From contig CAVQWX010000007.1 in NCBI GenBank assembly GCA_963717765.1, positions 186,001 through 250,000 on the forward strand: a stretch of DNA of 64,000 nucleotides, written 5' to 3'. The translations under genes and the position numbers were made by a program. The notes beneath the pieces are model-generated. The model did no database searches. It saw only the letters and a program-made list of their open reading frames with translations, and had not been told where the DNA came from. How positions within the stretch are numbered: the first letter of the stretch is position 1; the number at the start of each line of letters is the position of its first letter. The DNA comes from JACDER01 sp963717765. Its GTDB lineage: Bacteria > Actinomycetota > Thermoleophilia > Gaiellales > Gaiellaceae. Below, one piece after another: positions 51,899 to 62,529 of the stretch.

Positions 51899-52527
51899 AC
51901 CTCTACACGATCTTCGACACGATCGGGATCCGCGAGCTGCTGCGACGCGTCTACCGCATCGAGGTCGAGGGCGGAGAGCACATCCCCGCCGCCGGCCCGG
52001 CCGTCCTCGCGGCCAACCACGAGTCGCTCGCCGACCCGTTCTTCCTCGGCGTCGCAACGACCCGGCCCATCCACTACATGGCCAAGGCCGAGCTCTGGCG
52101 GAATCCGATCGTCGCGCGGCTGATGGACTGGTTCGGGACGTTCCCGGTCGAGCGTGGCGGGGGCGACTCGAACGCGCTCCGTCACGGCATCCGGCTGCTC
52201 GAGCAGGGAGGGCTGCTCGGGATCTTTCCGCAGGGGACGTCGCAGCCCCGCCGCAACCGCCCCTTCATGCGCGGGGCGGCCCGGCTGGCGCTCACCACCG
52301 GGGCGCCGCTCGTCCCGATCTGCACCATCAACACGGAGAGGGCCCTGCGGCCGCACAAGGTCAGGGTCGGGCTCCCGCAGATCACGATCCGCGTCGCGCC
52401 GGCCCTGCGGGTGGAGAAGCAGAAGCCGACGGTCGCGGTCGCGCGCGACCTGACCCGCCTGCTGGAGGACGCGATCGCCGACCTGCGCCGGCCCTATGGC
52501 CAGCCCGCGCACGCCTGGATGGACTGA
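51895..52527 (+). CDS. 1-acyl-sn-glycerol-3-phosphate acyltransferase (PlsC-like)
   Basis: 210 residues with the acyltransferase motif NHESLAD (His42, Asp47), then FPVERGGGDSNALR and GIFPQGTSQPRR. It would load acyl chains onto lysophosphatidate at the membrane. Its GTG overlaps the methyltransferase stop. Finding it inside the CFA/DUF1365 set suggests that modified chains are placed at a given glycerol position, but this is inference. Confidence 0.93.
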   Translation: MNLYTIFDTIGIRELLRRVYRIEVEGGEHIPAAGPAVLAANHESLADPFFLGVATTRPIHYMAKAELWRNPIVARLMDWFGTFPVERGGGDSNALRHGIRLLEQGGLLGIFPQGTSQPRRNRPFMRGAARLALTTGAPLVPICTINTERALRPHKVRVGLPQITIRVAPALRVEKQKPTVAVARDLTRLLEDAIADLRRPYGQPAHAWMD

Positions 52528-52531
52528 CGAA

Positions 52532-53323
52532 GTGATCGCACACCACTGGCAGCTCCTACTCCTCGGGCTCGCACTTGCGGAAGCGATCTTCGTCCCGCTG
52601 TACCTGCTGCAGCTCCGTACGGGGGACGCCACCGCCGTCGACGCCGGCTGGGCAGTCACGCTCGCGCTTCTCGCCGCGCTGTACGCCGGCCTCGGCCCGG
52701 GGAGCCTCTCCTATCGCGTTCTGGTCGCCGCCACGGCGGGCCTGCAGTACCTGCGCGTTGCGTCGGTCGTCCTTCGGCGGGTCGGGCACGGGGAGGACCG
52801 GCGTTACCGCGACCTTCGCGCCCGCTGGACGGAGCGGGGAGGAGCACAGCCGCGCTTCTTCGTCTTCTACCAGGCTCAAGCCCTGCTGGCGCTCCTGCTT
52901 TCGGCGCCCTTCCTGCTCGCGTGCTTCGACGAGCACGACTCGCTCCAGCCCGTCGCATGGGCAGGCGCCGCGATGTGGGCGGTCGCGGCCGCCGGCGAGG
53001 CGCTCGCCGACCGGCAGCTTCGAACCTTCAAGGCCGACCCGGCGAACAAGGGCAAGACCATGCGCTCAGGCCTCTGGCGCTATTCCCGCCATCCGAACTA
53101 CTTCTTCCAGTGGACGAGCTGGGTTGCGTACGCGCTCATCGCGACGCAGGCGCCCTGGGGGTGGCTCGGGTGGATCTCGCCTGCGCTGATGCTCTACCTG
53201 ATCGTCTTCGTGACGGGGATCCGGCCCTCGGAGGAGCAGGCGCTCCGCAGCCGGGGCGACGACTACCGCCGCTACCAGCGCGAGACGAGCGCCTTCGTCC
53301 CGTGGCTTCCGAGGTCGGCATGA
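52532..53323 (+). CDS. DUF1295 membrane protein (steroid 5-alpha-reductase-like, Rv0446c-like)
   Basis: 263 residues with about seven hydrophobic segments and the C-terminal signature SGLWRYSRHPNYFFQW...PSEEQALRSRGDDYRRYQR, shared with isoprenylcysteine methyltransferase/5-alpha-reductase proteins. Its GTG start lies 4 bp after plsC. Its relatives sit beside CFA-type genes, so it may reduce a methylenated acyl chain with NADPH. A palindromic element follows right after the stop. Confidence 0.88.
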   Translation: MIAHHWQLLLLGLALAEAIFVPLYLLQLRTGDATAVDAGWAVTLALLAALYAGLGPGSLSYRVLVAATAGLQYLRVASVVLRRVGHGEDRRYRDLRARWTERGGAQPRFFVFYQAQALLALLLSAPFLLACFDEHDSLQPVAWAGAAMWAVAAAGEALADRQLRTFKADPANKGKTMRSGLWRYSRHPNYFFQWTSWVAYALIATQAPWGWLGWISPALMLYLIVFVTGIRPSEEQALRSRGDDYRRYQRETSAFVPWLPRSA

Positions 53324-53393
53324 CCAGTAGAAACGCTTATGCATGAGCATGCTCGGGGTCTGACCCCGGGACATGTCCCGGGGTCGGCATGAC
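53313..53393. mobile_element. 69-bp palindromic element flanked by 12-bp direct repeats
   Basis: GGTCGGCATGAC occurs at 53313-53324 and again at 53382-53393. Between them lie palindromes GAGCATGCTC, CGGGGTCTGACCCCG and a 24-bp one centred on ACATGT (53362-53385). If one repeat copy and the element are removed, the DUF1295 stop and the next ATG overlap as ATGA, like the other gene pairs here. This looks like an inserted REP-type unit with a 12-bp duplicated target. Confidence 0.7.
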
Positions 53394-54357
53394 GGATGCC
53401 GTCCTCCGGGCCGGGATCAGGGGCGCGTGCGCGCGCCGCCTACGGCGCGAACGGCGGCGCTCCTTCGCGGAGCGGCGCGCGTTCGTGGACGGGCTGCGCG
53501 ACTCGCCGATCGCGGAGCAGGTGGACAAGCCGAACGAGCAGCACTACGAGCTGCCGCCCGAGTTCTTCCAGCTCGTCCTCGGCCCACGCCTGAAGTACAG
53601 CTCCTGCTACTGGCCGGAGGGCGTTGAGATGCTCGCGCAAGCGGAGGAGGCGATGCTCGACCTCACGTGCCGCCGCGCGGGGATCGAGGACGGGATGGAG
53701 ATCCTCGACCTCGGCTGCGGGTGGGGCTCGCTCACGCTCTGGCTTGCCGAGCGCTACCCGAGCGCCCGAGTCCTCGCCGTGTCGAACTCGAGCGTGCAGC
53801 GCGAGCTCATCCGCGCGCGGGCCCCCGAGCACGTCGAGGTGGTCACGGCCGACGCCGCAGTCTTCGACACCGCCCGCCGCTTCGACCGCGTGGTCTCGGT
53901 CGAGATGTTCGAGCACATGAAGAACTGGGAGTCGCTGCTCGGCCGCGTCTCCTCGTTTCTCGAGCCGGGCGGCAAGGTCTTCGTCCACGTCTTCTCCCAC
54001 CGCGAGTTCGCCTATCCCTACGACGGGACGTGGATGGCGCGCCACTTCTTCACCGCCGGCCTCATGCCCTCGCACGACCTCATGCTCGAGTTCCAGCGCG
54101 ATCTCGCGGTGGAGGAGCGCTGGCTCGTGGACGGCTCGCACTACGCGCGCACGGCCGAGGCGTGGATCGAGAACTTCGACGTGCACGCGGACGAGATCCT
54201 CGAGATCATGGCCCGCGTCTACGGTCGCCGGAGGGCGCGGGTCTGGCGCGCCCGCTGGCGCATCTTCTTCCTCGCCTGCGCCGAGCTCTGGGGCTGCCGC
54301 GGCGGCGGCGAGTGGGGGGTTTCTCACTACCTGCTGTCGGGCAGGCGAGCAGGGTGA
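53389..54357 (+). CDS. Second CFA-like SAM-dependent methyltransferase
   Basis: 322 residues with VDKPNEQHYELPPEFFQLVL and ILDLGCGWGSLTLWLAERYP, SVEMFEHMKNWESLLGRV; it also resembles plant coclaurine/N-methyltransferase-like proteins of the CFA family. It lacks the N-terminal lipid-binding half of the first methyltransferase. Its substrate could be a modified acyl chain or a small amine. The start ATG lies in the second copy of a 12-bp direct repeat. It overlaps the next gene by GTGA. Confidence 0.9.
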   Translation: MTDAVLRAGIRGACARRLRRERRRSFAERRAFVDGLRDSPIAEQVDKPNEQHYELPPEFFQLVLGPRLKYSSCYWPEGVEMLAQAEEAMLDLTCRRAGIEDGMEILDLGCGWGSLTLWLAERYPSARVLAVSNSSVQRELIRARAPEHVEVVTADAAVFDTARRFDRVVSVEMFEHMKNWESLLGRVSSFLEPGGKVFVHVFSHREFAYPYDGTWMARHFFTAGLMPSHDLMLEFQRDLAVEERWLVDGSHYARTAEAWIENFDVHADEILEIMARVYGRRRARVWRARWRIFFLACAELWGCRGGGEWGVSHYLLSGRRAG

Positions 54358-54644
54358 TCAAGCACGTCATGGGGGCCGCGTCGCTGGGGTTCGGAGTCCT
54401 CGGCCTCGCGAAGCCGGACCTGTTCGTGCGGCTTACCGGCGCAGAGAGGGACGAGGCGCGCGGCCTCGGGTTCCGCGACCTGGTCGTCGGCCTCGGGATC
54501 TACGCGGCGCCGCGGGTCGGGCTAGCGCAGCGCGCGCTCGCGGACGTTGGCGACGCGGTCGTCTTCGCGCGGCGCAAGCCGCAGGTCGTCCCGATCGCGC
54601 TCGTCTCGGCCGCGCTCGCGGCCTACGCCGCGGCGCGCGCCTGA
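54354..54644 (+). CDS. Small membrane protein at the end of the lipid cassette
   Basis: 96 residues with hydrophobic segments (VMGAASLGFGVLGLAKP, FRDLVVGLGIYAAPRVG, VVPIALVSAALAAYAAARA), similar in size and pattern to DUF4267-like proteins. The GTG overlaps the methyltransferase stop, so it is translated with it. Function unknown. Confidence 0.7.
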   Translation: MIKHVMGAASLGFGVLGLAKPDLFVRLTGAERDEARGLGFRDLVVGLGIYAAPRVGLAQRALADVGDAVVFARRKPQVVPIALVSAALAAYAAARA

Positions 54645-54978
54645 GCGCGACTCAGGATGGCCCGGTGCTCAGCTCGTAAGCGCGAGCGTGTAGCCGCCCC
54701 CGACCGTCCGCGTACGTATACCGGAGTCTCCGACGAGCAGTGATCGGTCGCTGATGAGCCTGCGGCGGCGCGTCCAAGGCGACCGAGCTGAACTGCTCCG
54801 TGAACGTCTCGGGCACCTGGACGCCTCCGATCCTAGTGGCTATCGGACGAACTGCCACACCGATTTCCTCCCGTCGGCCCCTTCTTGCTCCCCCGACCTG
54901 TCCGCTACGATTGCCGAACTTCGACCTGCGGACGGGCGGCCGTCCGTCCTCCAGGTGGATGTGAGAGGAGGCTTGGGG
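54645..54978. other. 334-bp intergenic region upstream of clpC
   Basis: No credible gene is seen on either strand. A TACGAT at about 54906-54911 with TTGCTC 15 nt before it may be a promoter. I found no CtsR box and no HAIR (HspR) repeat. AGGAGG at 54966-54971 is the clpC ribosome site. Confidence 0.5.
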
Positions 54979-57504
<2,526 letters not shown>

Positions 57505-57592
57505 CGCAGCGCCTACTCTCGGTCAAGCACCAGGTCGATCCCTGCGAGGACAGGCCGAGCTCTGCCCACGACCTGATCGAGAGCTATAACCA

Positions 57593-58111
57593 CTACGCCA
57601 GCCGCTTGACCAGGTAGGTGCACGTCTCGTGCGCCTGGCGCTCGACGCCGTCCTCGTCGATGTACGGGTACGAGACGACGAAGCGGCCGAGGCCCGATTC
57701 CTCGTAGCCCTCCTGCCGGTACAGCCCTCGCGCGGGAACGTTGTCGACGTCGACGCCCAGCCCGATCGTCCGGAACCCGTGCGCCTGCGCCGCCTCAGCG
57801 GCCCGCCGCATGAGCTCGGTGGCGACCCCGCGCCGGCGGTGCGCCCGGGAGACGCGGAGGTCCTCGATCTGCGCGGCGCGTAGCCGGCGTGCGCGGTCGG
57901 GAAGCTTCCGCCCGCGCACGCGCAGGTTCAGGTGCCCGACCGGCTCGTCGCGGTCCCAGGCGATCAGGTAGACGCACTCGCCCTTGCGCTGGCCCCGCAA
58001 CCGCTCGCGGTGCTTCCCCGGGTAGCGCGCGAGCATCCGCTCTACCACGTCGAGATCCTCCGCCGCCAGCGGCCTCACCTCCACCGTCCCACGTGCGCGC
58101 ACAGCGTCCAC
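57593..58111 (-). CDS. GNAT-family acetyltransferase
   Basis: 172 residues with VEVRPLAAEDLDVVERML, the acetyl-CoA loop VSRAHRRRGVATELMRRA and VDVDNVPARGLYRQEGYE. It is single and on the minus strand; its substrate is unknown. The GTG at 58111 is assumed, and a start at the second Val (VEVRPL) is also possible. The gap to clpC (57505-57592) holds nothing recognisable. Confidence 0.85.
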   Translation of the reverse strand: MDAVRARGTVEVRPLAAEDLDVVERMLARYPGKHRERLRGQRKGECVYLIAWDRDEPVGHLNLRVRGRKLPDRARRLRAAQIEDLRVSRAHRRRGVATELMRRAAEAAQAHGFRTIGLGVDVDNVPARGLYRQEGYEESGLGRFVVSYPYIDEDGVERQAHETCTYLVKRLA

Positions 58112-58142
58112 TGCTCGTCTTCCGGCAACCTACACTCGGCGC

Positions 58143-58874
58143 ATGCGGGCGGGATTCGTCGAGTCGGTCGCCGATGCGCTTCTCGCTGACGGGACGCTTG
58201 CGCGATCTGACTCGGTCCTCGCGGTCTGCGCCGGGAAGCGTGAGCGAGACCTCCTCGCGGACCGCGGGTTCACCGACGTGGTCATCTCGAACCTCGAGGC
58301 CGAGGCCGACATGGCGCCGTTCGCGTGGAGGCGGCAGGACGCGCAGGACCTGGACCTCGACGAAGGCTCTTTCGACTTCTGCATCGTCGTGGCCGGGTTA
58401 CACCACTGCGCGTCGCCCCATCGCGCGCTGGTGGAGATGTATCGGGTAGCCCGCAAGGGGATTCTCGTGATCGAGGCCCGCGACGGGCTCCTCACTCGTG
58501 CCGCCGTCCGGCTCGGCGCCGCTTCGCGGTACGAGCTGGAGGCTGTCGCAGCCCATGGCGGGCGAGCAGGCGGCGTGAACGACACGTCGGTCCCGAATTT
58601 CATCTACCGGTGGAAGGAGGACGAGTTCCGCAAGGTCATCAGGTCGGCCGATCCGACGGGCGAGCCCGCGTTCAGGTTCTTCTACGCCCTCGACGTTCCG
58701 GGTCGAGCGCCGGCCGCGTCGGTGGTGGACCCGATCCTCAGGACCGCGGCGCGGGTGGTCCCGCGACTGGCGAACACGATGGCGATGGTCGCTCTGCGTC
58801 CAGCGCGCCTGTGGCCATGGCTGACCCGCGCGGAGGGAGAGGTGACCTTCGATCGTGGCTACCGGCCCACGTGA
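58143..58874 (+). CDS. Class I SAM-dependent methyltransferase
   Basis: 243 residues with a Methyltransf_11-like core: VLAVCAGKRERDLLADRGF (modified SAM loop, Cys-Ala-Gly in place of GxGxG), DFCIVVAGLHHCASPHRALVEM and RVARKGILVIEARDGLL. The loose SAM loop makes the activity uncertain. It is coupled to the EamA transporter gene by GTGA. Confidence 0.82.
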   Translation: MRAGFVESVADALLADGTLARSDSVLAVCAGKRERDLLADRGFTDVVISNLEAEADMAPFAWRRQDAQDLDLDEGSFDFCIVVAGLHHCASPHRALVEMYRVARKGILVIEARDGLLTRAAVRLGAASRYELEAVAAHGGRAGGVNDTSVPNFIYRWKEDEFRKVIRSADPTGEPAFRFFYALDVPGRAPAASVVDPILRTAARVVPRLANTMAMVALRPARLWPWLTRAEGEVTFDRGYRPT

Positions 58875-59818
58875 CCATCGCCAACTCTGCGATAGAACGC
58901 CGGATGCGGCTCTCCGTCCTCGCGCGCCGGCCGGCCGTGACCGTGCTCGTCGGCGCGGTCGCGATCTCGTTCTCCGGCGTCCTGTACGAGCTCGCGCACG
59001 TCTCGCCCACGACCGGCGCGTTCTACCGCTGCGTGTGGGCGCTGCCGCCGCTCGTCGCGATCGCGTGGTGGGAACGGAAGAGGTTCGGGCCGCGGCCGGC
59101 GCGCTCCCACTACTTCGCCTGGATCGCCGGAGCGTTCTTCGCAGCCGACCTCGTCTTCTGGCACACCTCGATCGAGCACATCGGCGCAGGCCTGGCGACC
59201 GTGCTCGGGAACCTGCAGGTCGTGCTGGTCGGCCTGCTGGCCTGGATGCTCCTGCGCGAGCGGCCGAGCAACGCGTCGCTGTCGTCGATCCCGGTCGTGC
59301 TGATCGGAGTCGTGCTCGTCTCGGGTGCGCTGGAGCAGGGCGCGTACGGGCCCAACCCGGGGCTCGGCGCCGTCTACGGTCTTCTGACCGCGCTGATGTA
59401 TTCGGGCTTCCTGCTGACGTTGCGGCAGGGCGGGCGGGGAGTGATCGGGCCGGCCGGGCCGTTGCTGGACGCGACGTTCGCCGCCGCGGTCGGCTGCGCG
59501 CTGATCGGGCTCGCCAACGGCGATCTGGACTGGACGCCGAGCTGGTCGGCGCAGGGCTGGCTGATCCTGCTGGCCCTCTGCTCGCAGGTGCTGGGCTGGC
59601 TCCTGATCGCGATCTCGCTCCCGCGCCTCCCGGCCGTGGTCACGTCGGTCTCGCTGACGCTTCAGCCCGTCTGCTCGGTGGTGTTCGCGGCGCTCATCCT
59701 GGGCGAGTACCCGTCGGCGTTGCAGCTGGTCGGGGCCGCCTGCATCCTCGCCGGGCTGGTCATCTCCTCGCTCGGGCGGCGGGCTCCACCTCCTCCCGAG
59801 CCCGAGCTCGCGGGTTGA
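58871..59818 (+). CDS. EamA-family (DMT superfamily) transporter
   Basis: 315 residues with ten hydrophobic segments: VLVGAVAISFSGVLYELA, ATVLGNLQVVLVGLLAWMLLRERP, LYSGFLLTL-type repeats. Unlike the transporter at 42.3 kb, it lacks the WGSTYLAIK motif and resembles the general DMT exporters. An ATG at 58904 is an alternative start. Substrate unknown. Confidence 0.88.
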   Translation: MTIANSAIERRMRLSVLARRPAVTVLVGAVAISFSGVLYELAHVSPTTGAFYRCVWALPPLVAIAWWERKRFGPRPARSHYFAWIAGAFFAADLVFWHTSIEHIGAGLATVLGNLQVVLVGLLAWMLLRERPSNASLSSIPVVLIGVVLVSGALEQGAYGPNPGLGAVYGLLTALMYSGFLLTLRQGGRGVIGPAGPLLDATFAAAVGCALIGLANGDLDWTPSWSAQGWLILLALCSQVLGWLLIAISLPRLPAVVTSVSLTLQPVCSVVFAALILGEYPSALQLVGAACILAGLVISSLGRRAPPPPEPELAG

Positions 59819-59835
59819 CACGGAGTCGGCACAAA

Positions 59836-59870
59836 GCCATCCGGCGTTCGGCATAAGGTGGCCGGATGGC
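59836..59870. repeat. Inverted repeat upstream of radA
   Basis: GCCATCCGGC (59836-59845) and GCCGGATGGC (59861-59870) form a perfect 10-bp stem with a 15-nt loop and no U-tract. It lies in the 100-bp gap before radA; it may be a leader structure or operator. Confidence 0.4.
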
Positions 59871-59918
59871 CAAGGCCAGCGTACGCCCATTTCGTCGACT
59901 GGATTGCCGAGACTGCTG

Positions 59919-61259
59919 ATGGCGAAGGCGGCGGTCGTGTATGCGTGCGCGGAGTGCGGATATTCCGCTGGGCGCTGGTTCGGAAAGTGCCCCGGGTGCG
60001 GCTCGTTCGGGACGCTTGCGGAGGAGGCCCCCGAGCCCGCCGGGAAGGCCGCGGCACGGCCGCTCCTGCGGCTCGTGGACGTCGAGGTCGACGAGGCCGA
60101 GCGGATCGCCACCGGCGTCCCGGAGCTCGACCGCGTCCTCGGCGGCGGGCTGGTTCCCGCCTCGCTCGTCCTTGTCGGCGGTGAGCCCGGCGTCGGTAAG
60201 TCCACGCTGCTGCTGACCGCGCTTCGCTGCATGAGTGAGGCGCGGCGCACGCTCCTCGTCACCGGAGAGGAATCCGCCGCGCAGGTCAAGCTGCGCGCGG
60301 CGCGGCTCGGCGGCGCGGGAAAGGTCGAGATCCTGGCCGAAACGGAGCTCGAGACGGTCTGCGCGACGCTGGAGAAGGAGCGGCCCGCAGTGTGCGTGAT
60401 CGATTCCGTGCAGACGCTCTACTCCTCCGAGCTCGGCTCGGCCCCCGGCTCGGTCGGGCAGGTGCGCGAGGCGGCCGGGCGGCTGCTGCGCGTGGCGAAG
60501 GAGTCGGGGATCGCGACCATACTGGTCGGCCATGTGACGAAGGACGGCTCGGTCGCCGGCCCGCGCGTACTCGAGCATCTGGTCGACTGCGTTCTTCAGT
60601 TCGAGGGCGACCGCTACCACGAGCACCGCATCCTCCGGGCTGTCAAGAACCGTTTTGGCTCCACGAACGAGCTGGGCGTGTTCGAGATGACCGGCGCGGG
60701 GCTCGAGGGCGTGCCCAATCCGTCCGAGCTGTTCGGGAGGACGCAGACCGGCGACCCGGGCGCGGCCGTCGCATGCGCGCTCGAGGGCACGCGTCCGATA
60801 CTGCTCGAGATCCAGGCGCTCGTCTCGCCGACGGATCTCGCGATGCCGCGCCGCGTCGGGACCGGCGTTGATCCCAAGCGGCTGGCGATGATCGTGGCCG
60901 TCCTCTCCCGGCACGCCGGCGTCGGTCTCGGCTCGGCCGACGTCTTCGTCAACGTCGCCGGCGGCGTCAGGATCGACGAGCCCGGTGCCGATCTCCCGGT
61001 CGCGCTCGCGATCGCGTCGGCGGCAAAGAACGTTCCCGTGCGCGATTCGCTGGCCGCGTTCGCCGAGATCGGCCTTACGGGCCGCCTCCGGCCGGCGACA
61101 CAGGGCGAGCGGCGGCTGGAGGAGTGCGGGAAGCTCGGGCTGGCCGAGGTGGTCGTCGCGGCCGGGTCGAGCCTTCGTGGCAAACTTCGCAAGACGGAGG
61201 CGGAGACCCTCCGCCAAGCGATCAGGCACGGGCTGGTTGAAGACCGAGGGCAGACATAG
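59919..61259 (+). CDS. radA: DNA repair protein RadA (Sms)
   Basis: 446 residues: N-terminal zinc finger CAECG...CPGCG, a RecA-like ATPase with GGEPGVGKST, the RadA-specific KNRFGSTNELG motif, and a C-terminal Lon-like domain (VNVAGGVRIDEPGADLPVALAIASA). RadA promotes branch migration in homologous recombination. ATG 59919 (MAKAAVVYACAECG) is preferred over a TTG at 59904. It is followed by disA as in Bacillus. Confidence 0.97.
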   Translation: MAKAAVVYACAECGYSAGRWFGKCPGCGSFGTLAEEAPEPAGKAAARPLLRLVDVEVDEAERIATGVPELDRVLGGGLVPASLVLVGGEPGVGKSTLLLTALRCMSEARRTLLVTGEESAAQVKLRAARLGGAGKVEILAETELETVCATLEKERPAVCVIDSVQTLYSSELGSAPGSVGQVREAAGRLLRVAKESGIATILVGHVTKDGSVAGPRVLEHLVDCVLQFEGDRYHEHRILRAVKNRFGSTNELGVFEMTGAGLEGVPNPSELFGRTQTGDPGAAVACALEGTRPILLEIQALVSPTDLAMPRRVGTGVDPKRLAMIVAVLSRHAGVGLGSADVFVNVAGGVRIDEPGADLPVALAIASAAKNVPVRDSLAAFAEIGLTGRLRPATQGERRLEECGKLGLAEVVVAAGSSLRGKLRKTEAETLRQAIRHGLVEDRGQT

Positions 61260-61287
61260 GGAAGAGCGGAGGCGCGGGCCTTCGGGC

Positions 61288-62388
61288 GTGCATCGCCGGC
61301 CGCGCGAACAGGACCCGCGGCGCGACTCCGAGCTGCTGGCGGCGATCGCCCGGGTCGCGCCCGGAACCGACCTGCGCCAGGGGATCGACGACATCATCCG
61401 CTCCCGCAGCGGGGCGCTCATCGTGATCGGCGAACCGGTGGACCTCGAGTTCATGTTCTCGGGCGGGATGCGGCTCGACCTTCCGTTCACGCCGCAGCTC
61501 CTGTACGAGCTCGCCAAGATGGACGGGGCGATCATCGTCGACACCGAGCTGAAGACGCTCGCGAACGCGAACGTCCAGCTGATGCCCGATCCTGCGATCC
61601 CCTCCGTCGAGACGGGGACGCGGCACCGCACCGCGGAGCGCGTCGCCAAGCAGACGGGAGCGCTCGTCATCTCCATCTCGCAGCAGCGGGAGACCGTCAC
61701 GCTGTTCATGGGCGAGCGCCGGTACCAGCTCGACACGATCGCCGACGTGCTCGCCAAGACGAACCAGGCCGTGGCGACGGTCGAGACGTACCGCCAGCGG
61801 CTCGAGCAGGTGCTGACGCGGCTCACCGCGCTCGAGTTCCAGAACGCGGTCATGCTGGACGACGTCCTCGTCGTCCTGCAGCGAGCGGAGCTGACCACGC
61901 GGATGGCAGCCGTGGTCGAGCGCGACTACATCGAGCTCGGGTCGGAGGGGCGTCTGATCCGGATCCGGCTCGAAGAGCTGATGGTGGACGTGCCGCGTGA
62001 GAAGACCGCGGTCATCTTCGACTACCAGGCCGCGAACGGCGAGGGGGGCGTCGCGGATGTCCTCGAGCGGCTCGGGCAGCTGTCGTACCAGGAGCTCCTC
62101 GAGTCGGAGGAGCTGGCGGAGGTGCTCGGCTATCCGCGCAGCGTCAATCCACTCGACTACGCCGTCACTCCGCGGGGGCTGCGCGTGCTCTCGCAGATCC
62201 CGCGGCTGCCCGACAACGTCGCGCGCCGCGTCGTCGCGAACCTCGAAGGGCTCGACGCCATCCTTCGCGCGTCCAGCCGCGAGCTCGAGGCGGTCGAGGG
62301 CGTCGGGCAGGCGCGGGCGCGCGAGATCCGCGAGGGGTTGCGCCGGCTGCAAGAGCACAATCTCGTGGACCGTTACCTCCAGTTGTAG
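61288..62388 (+). CDS. disA: DNA integrity scanning protein DisA (diadenylate cyclase)
   Basis: 366 residues: DAC domain with DGAIIVD (about residue 80) and GTRHRTAERVAKQ, a helical linker, and a C-terminal HhH DNA-binding domain (LEAVEGVGQARAREIREGL). It makes cyclic di-AMP from two ATP and is inhibited at branched DNA. The GTG at 61288 gives the usual N-terminal length; a TTG at 61237 overlapping radA is an alternative. It is likely co-transcribed with radA. Confidence 0.96.
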   Translation: MHRRPREQDPRRDSELLAAIARVAPGTDLRQGIDDIIRSRSGALIVIGEPVDLEFMFSGGMRLDLPFTPQLLYELAKMDGAIIVDTELKTLANANVQLMPDPAIPSVETGTRHRTAERVAKQTGALVISISQQRETVTLFMGERRYQLDTIADVLAKTNQAVATVETYRQRLEQVLTRLTALEFQNAVMLDDVLVVLQRAELTTRMAAVVERDYIELGSEGRLIRIRLEELMVDVPREKTAVIFDYQAANGEGGVADVLERLGQLSYQELLESEELAEVLGYPRSVNPLDYAVTPRGLRVLSQIPRLPDNVARRVVANLEGLDAILRASSRELEAVEGVGQARAREIREGLRRLQEHNLVDRYLQL

Positions 62389-62395
62389 GTGCCGC

Positions 62396-62427
62396 TTTCC
62401 AGGGATTTTTTCCAAAATCCCTGGAAA
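62396..62427 (+). terminator. Perfect 14-bp hairpin after disA
   Basis: TTTCCAGGGATTTT, loop TTCC, AAAATCCCTGGAAA. GCCGC/GTGGC can extend the stem past one bulged A, and GTTTTC follows. It starts 7 bp after the disA stop and probably ends the radA-disA transcript. Confidence 0.75.
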
Positions 62428-62452
62428 AGTGGCGTTTTCAAGCGGTTTCAGC

Positions 62453-62458
62453 TATACT
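62453..62458 (+). promoter_or_regulatory. -10 element TATACT of carD
   Basis: TATACT is a near-consensus -10; no good -35 is seen at 17-18 nt. Transcription should start near 62465, just before a hairpin in the carD leader. Confidence 0.55.
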
Positions 62459-62468
62459 GGAAGCGTTC

Positions 62469-62501
62469 CGCCGGCGAGTGTCACAAGTCGCCGGCGTTTT
62501 T
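62469..62501 (+). terminator. Terminator-like hairpin in the carD leader
   Basis: CGCCGGCGA, a 10-nt loop and TCGCCGGCG form a perfect 9-bp stem followed by TTTTT (62497-62501), within about 35 nt of the predicted start of transcription and 29 nt upstream of carD. It is either an attenuator for carD or a second terminator for disA. Confidence 0.65.
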
Positions 62502-62529
62502 GGCGAATACGGGCGAAAGGGAGGGTCGC

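Noticed and set aside
54645..54978. CtsR or HAIR/HspR operator in front of clpC
   Set aside because: No CtsR heptad repeat and no CTTGAGT-N7-ACTCAAG-like sequence was found.
59815..59820. TTGACA consensus -35 before radA
   Set aside because: No matching -10 lies 16-18 nt downstream, and the hexamer overlaps the stop codon of the EamA gene.
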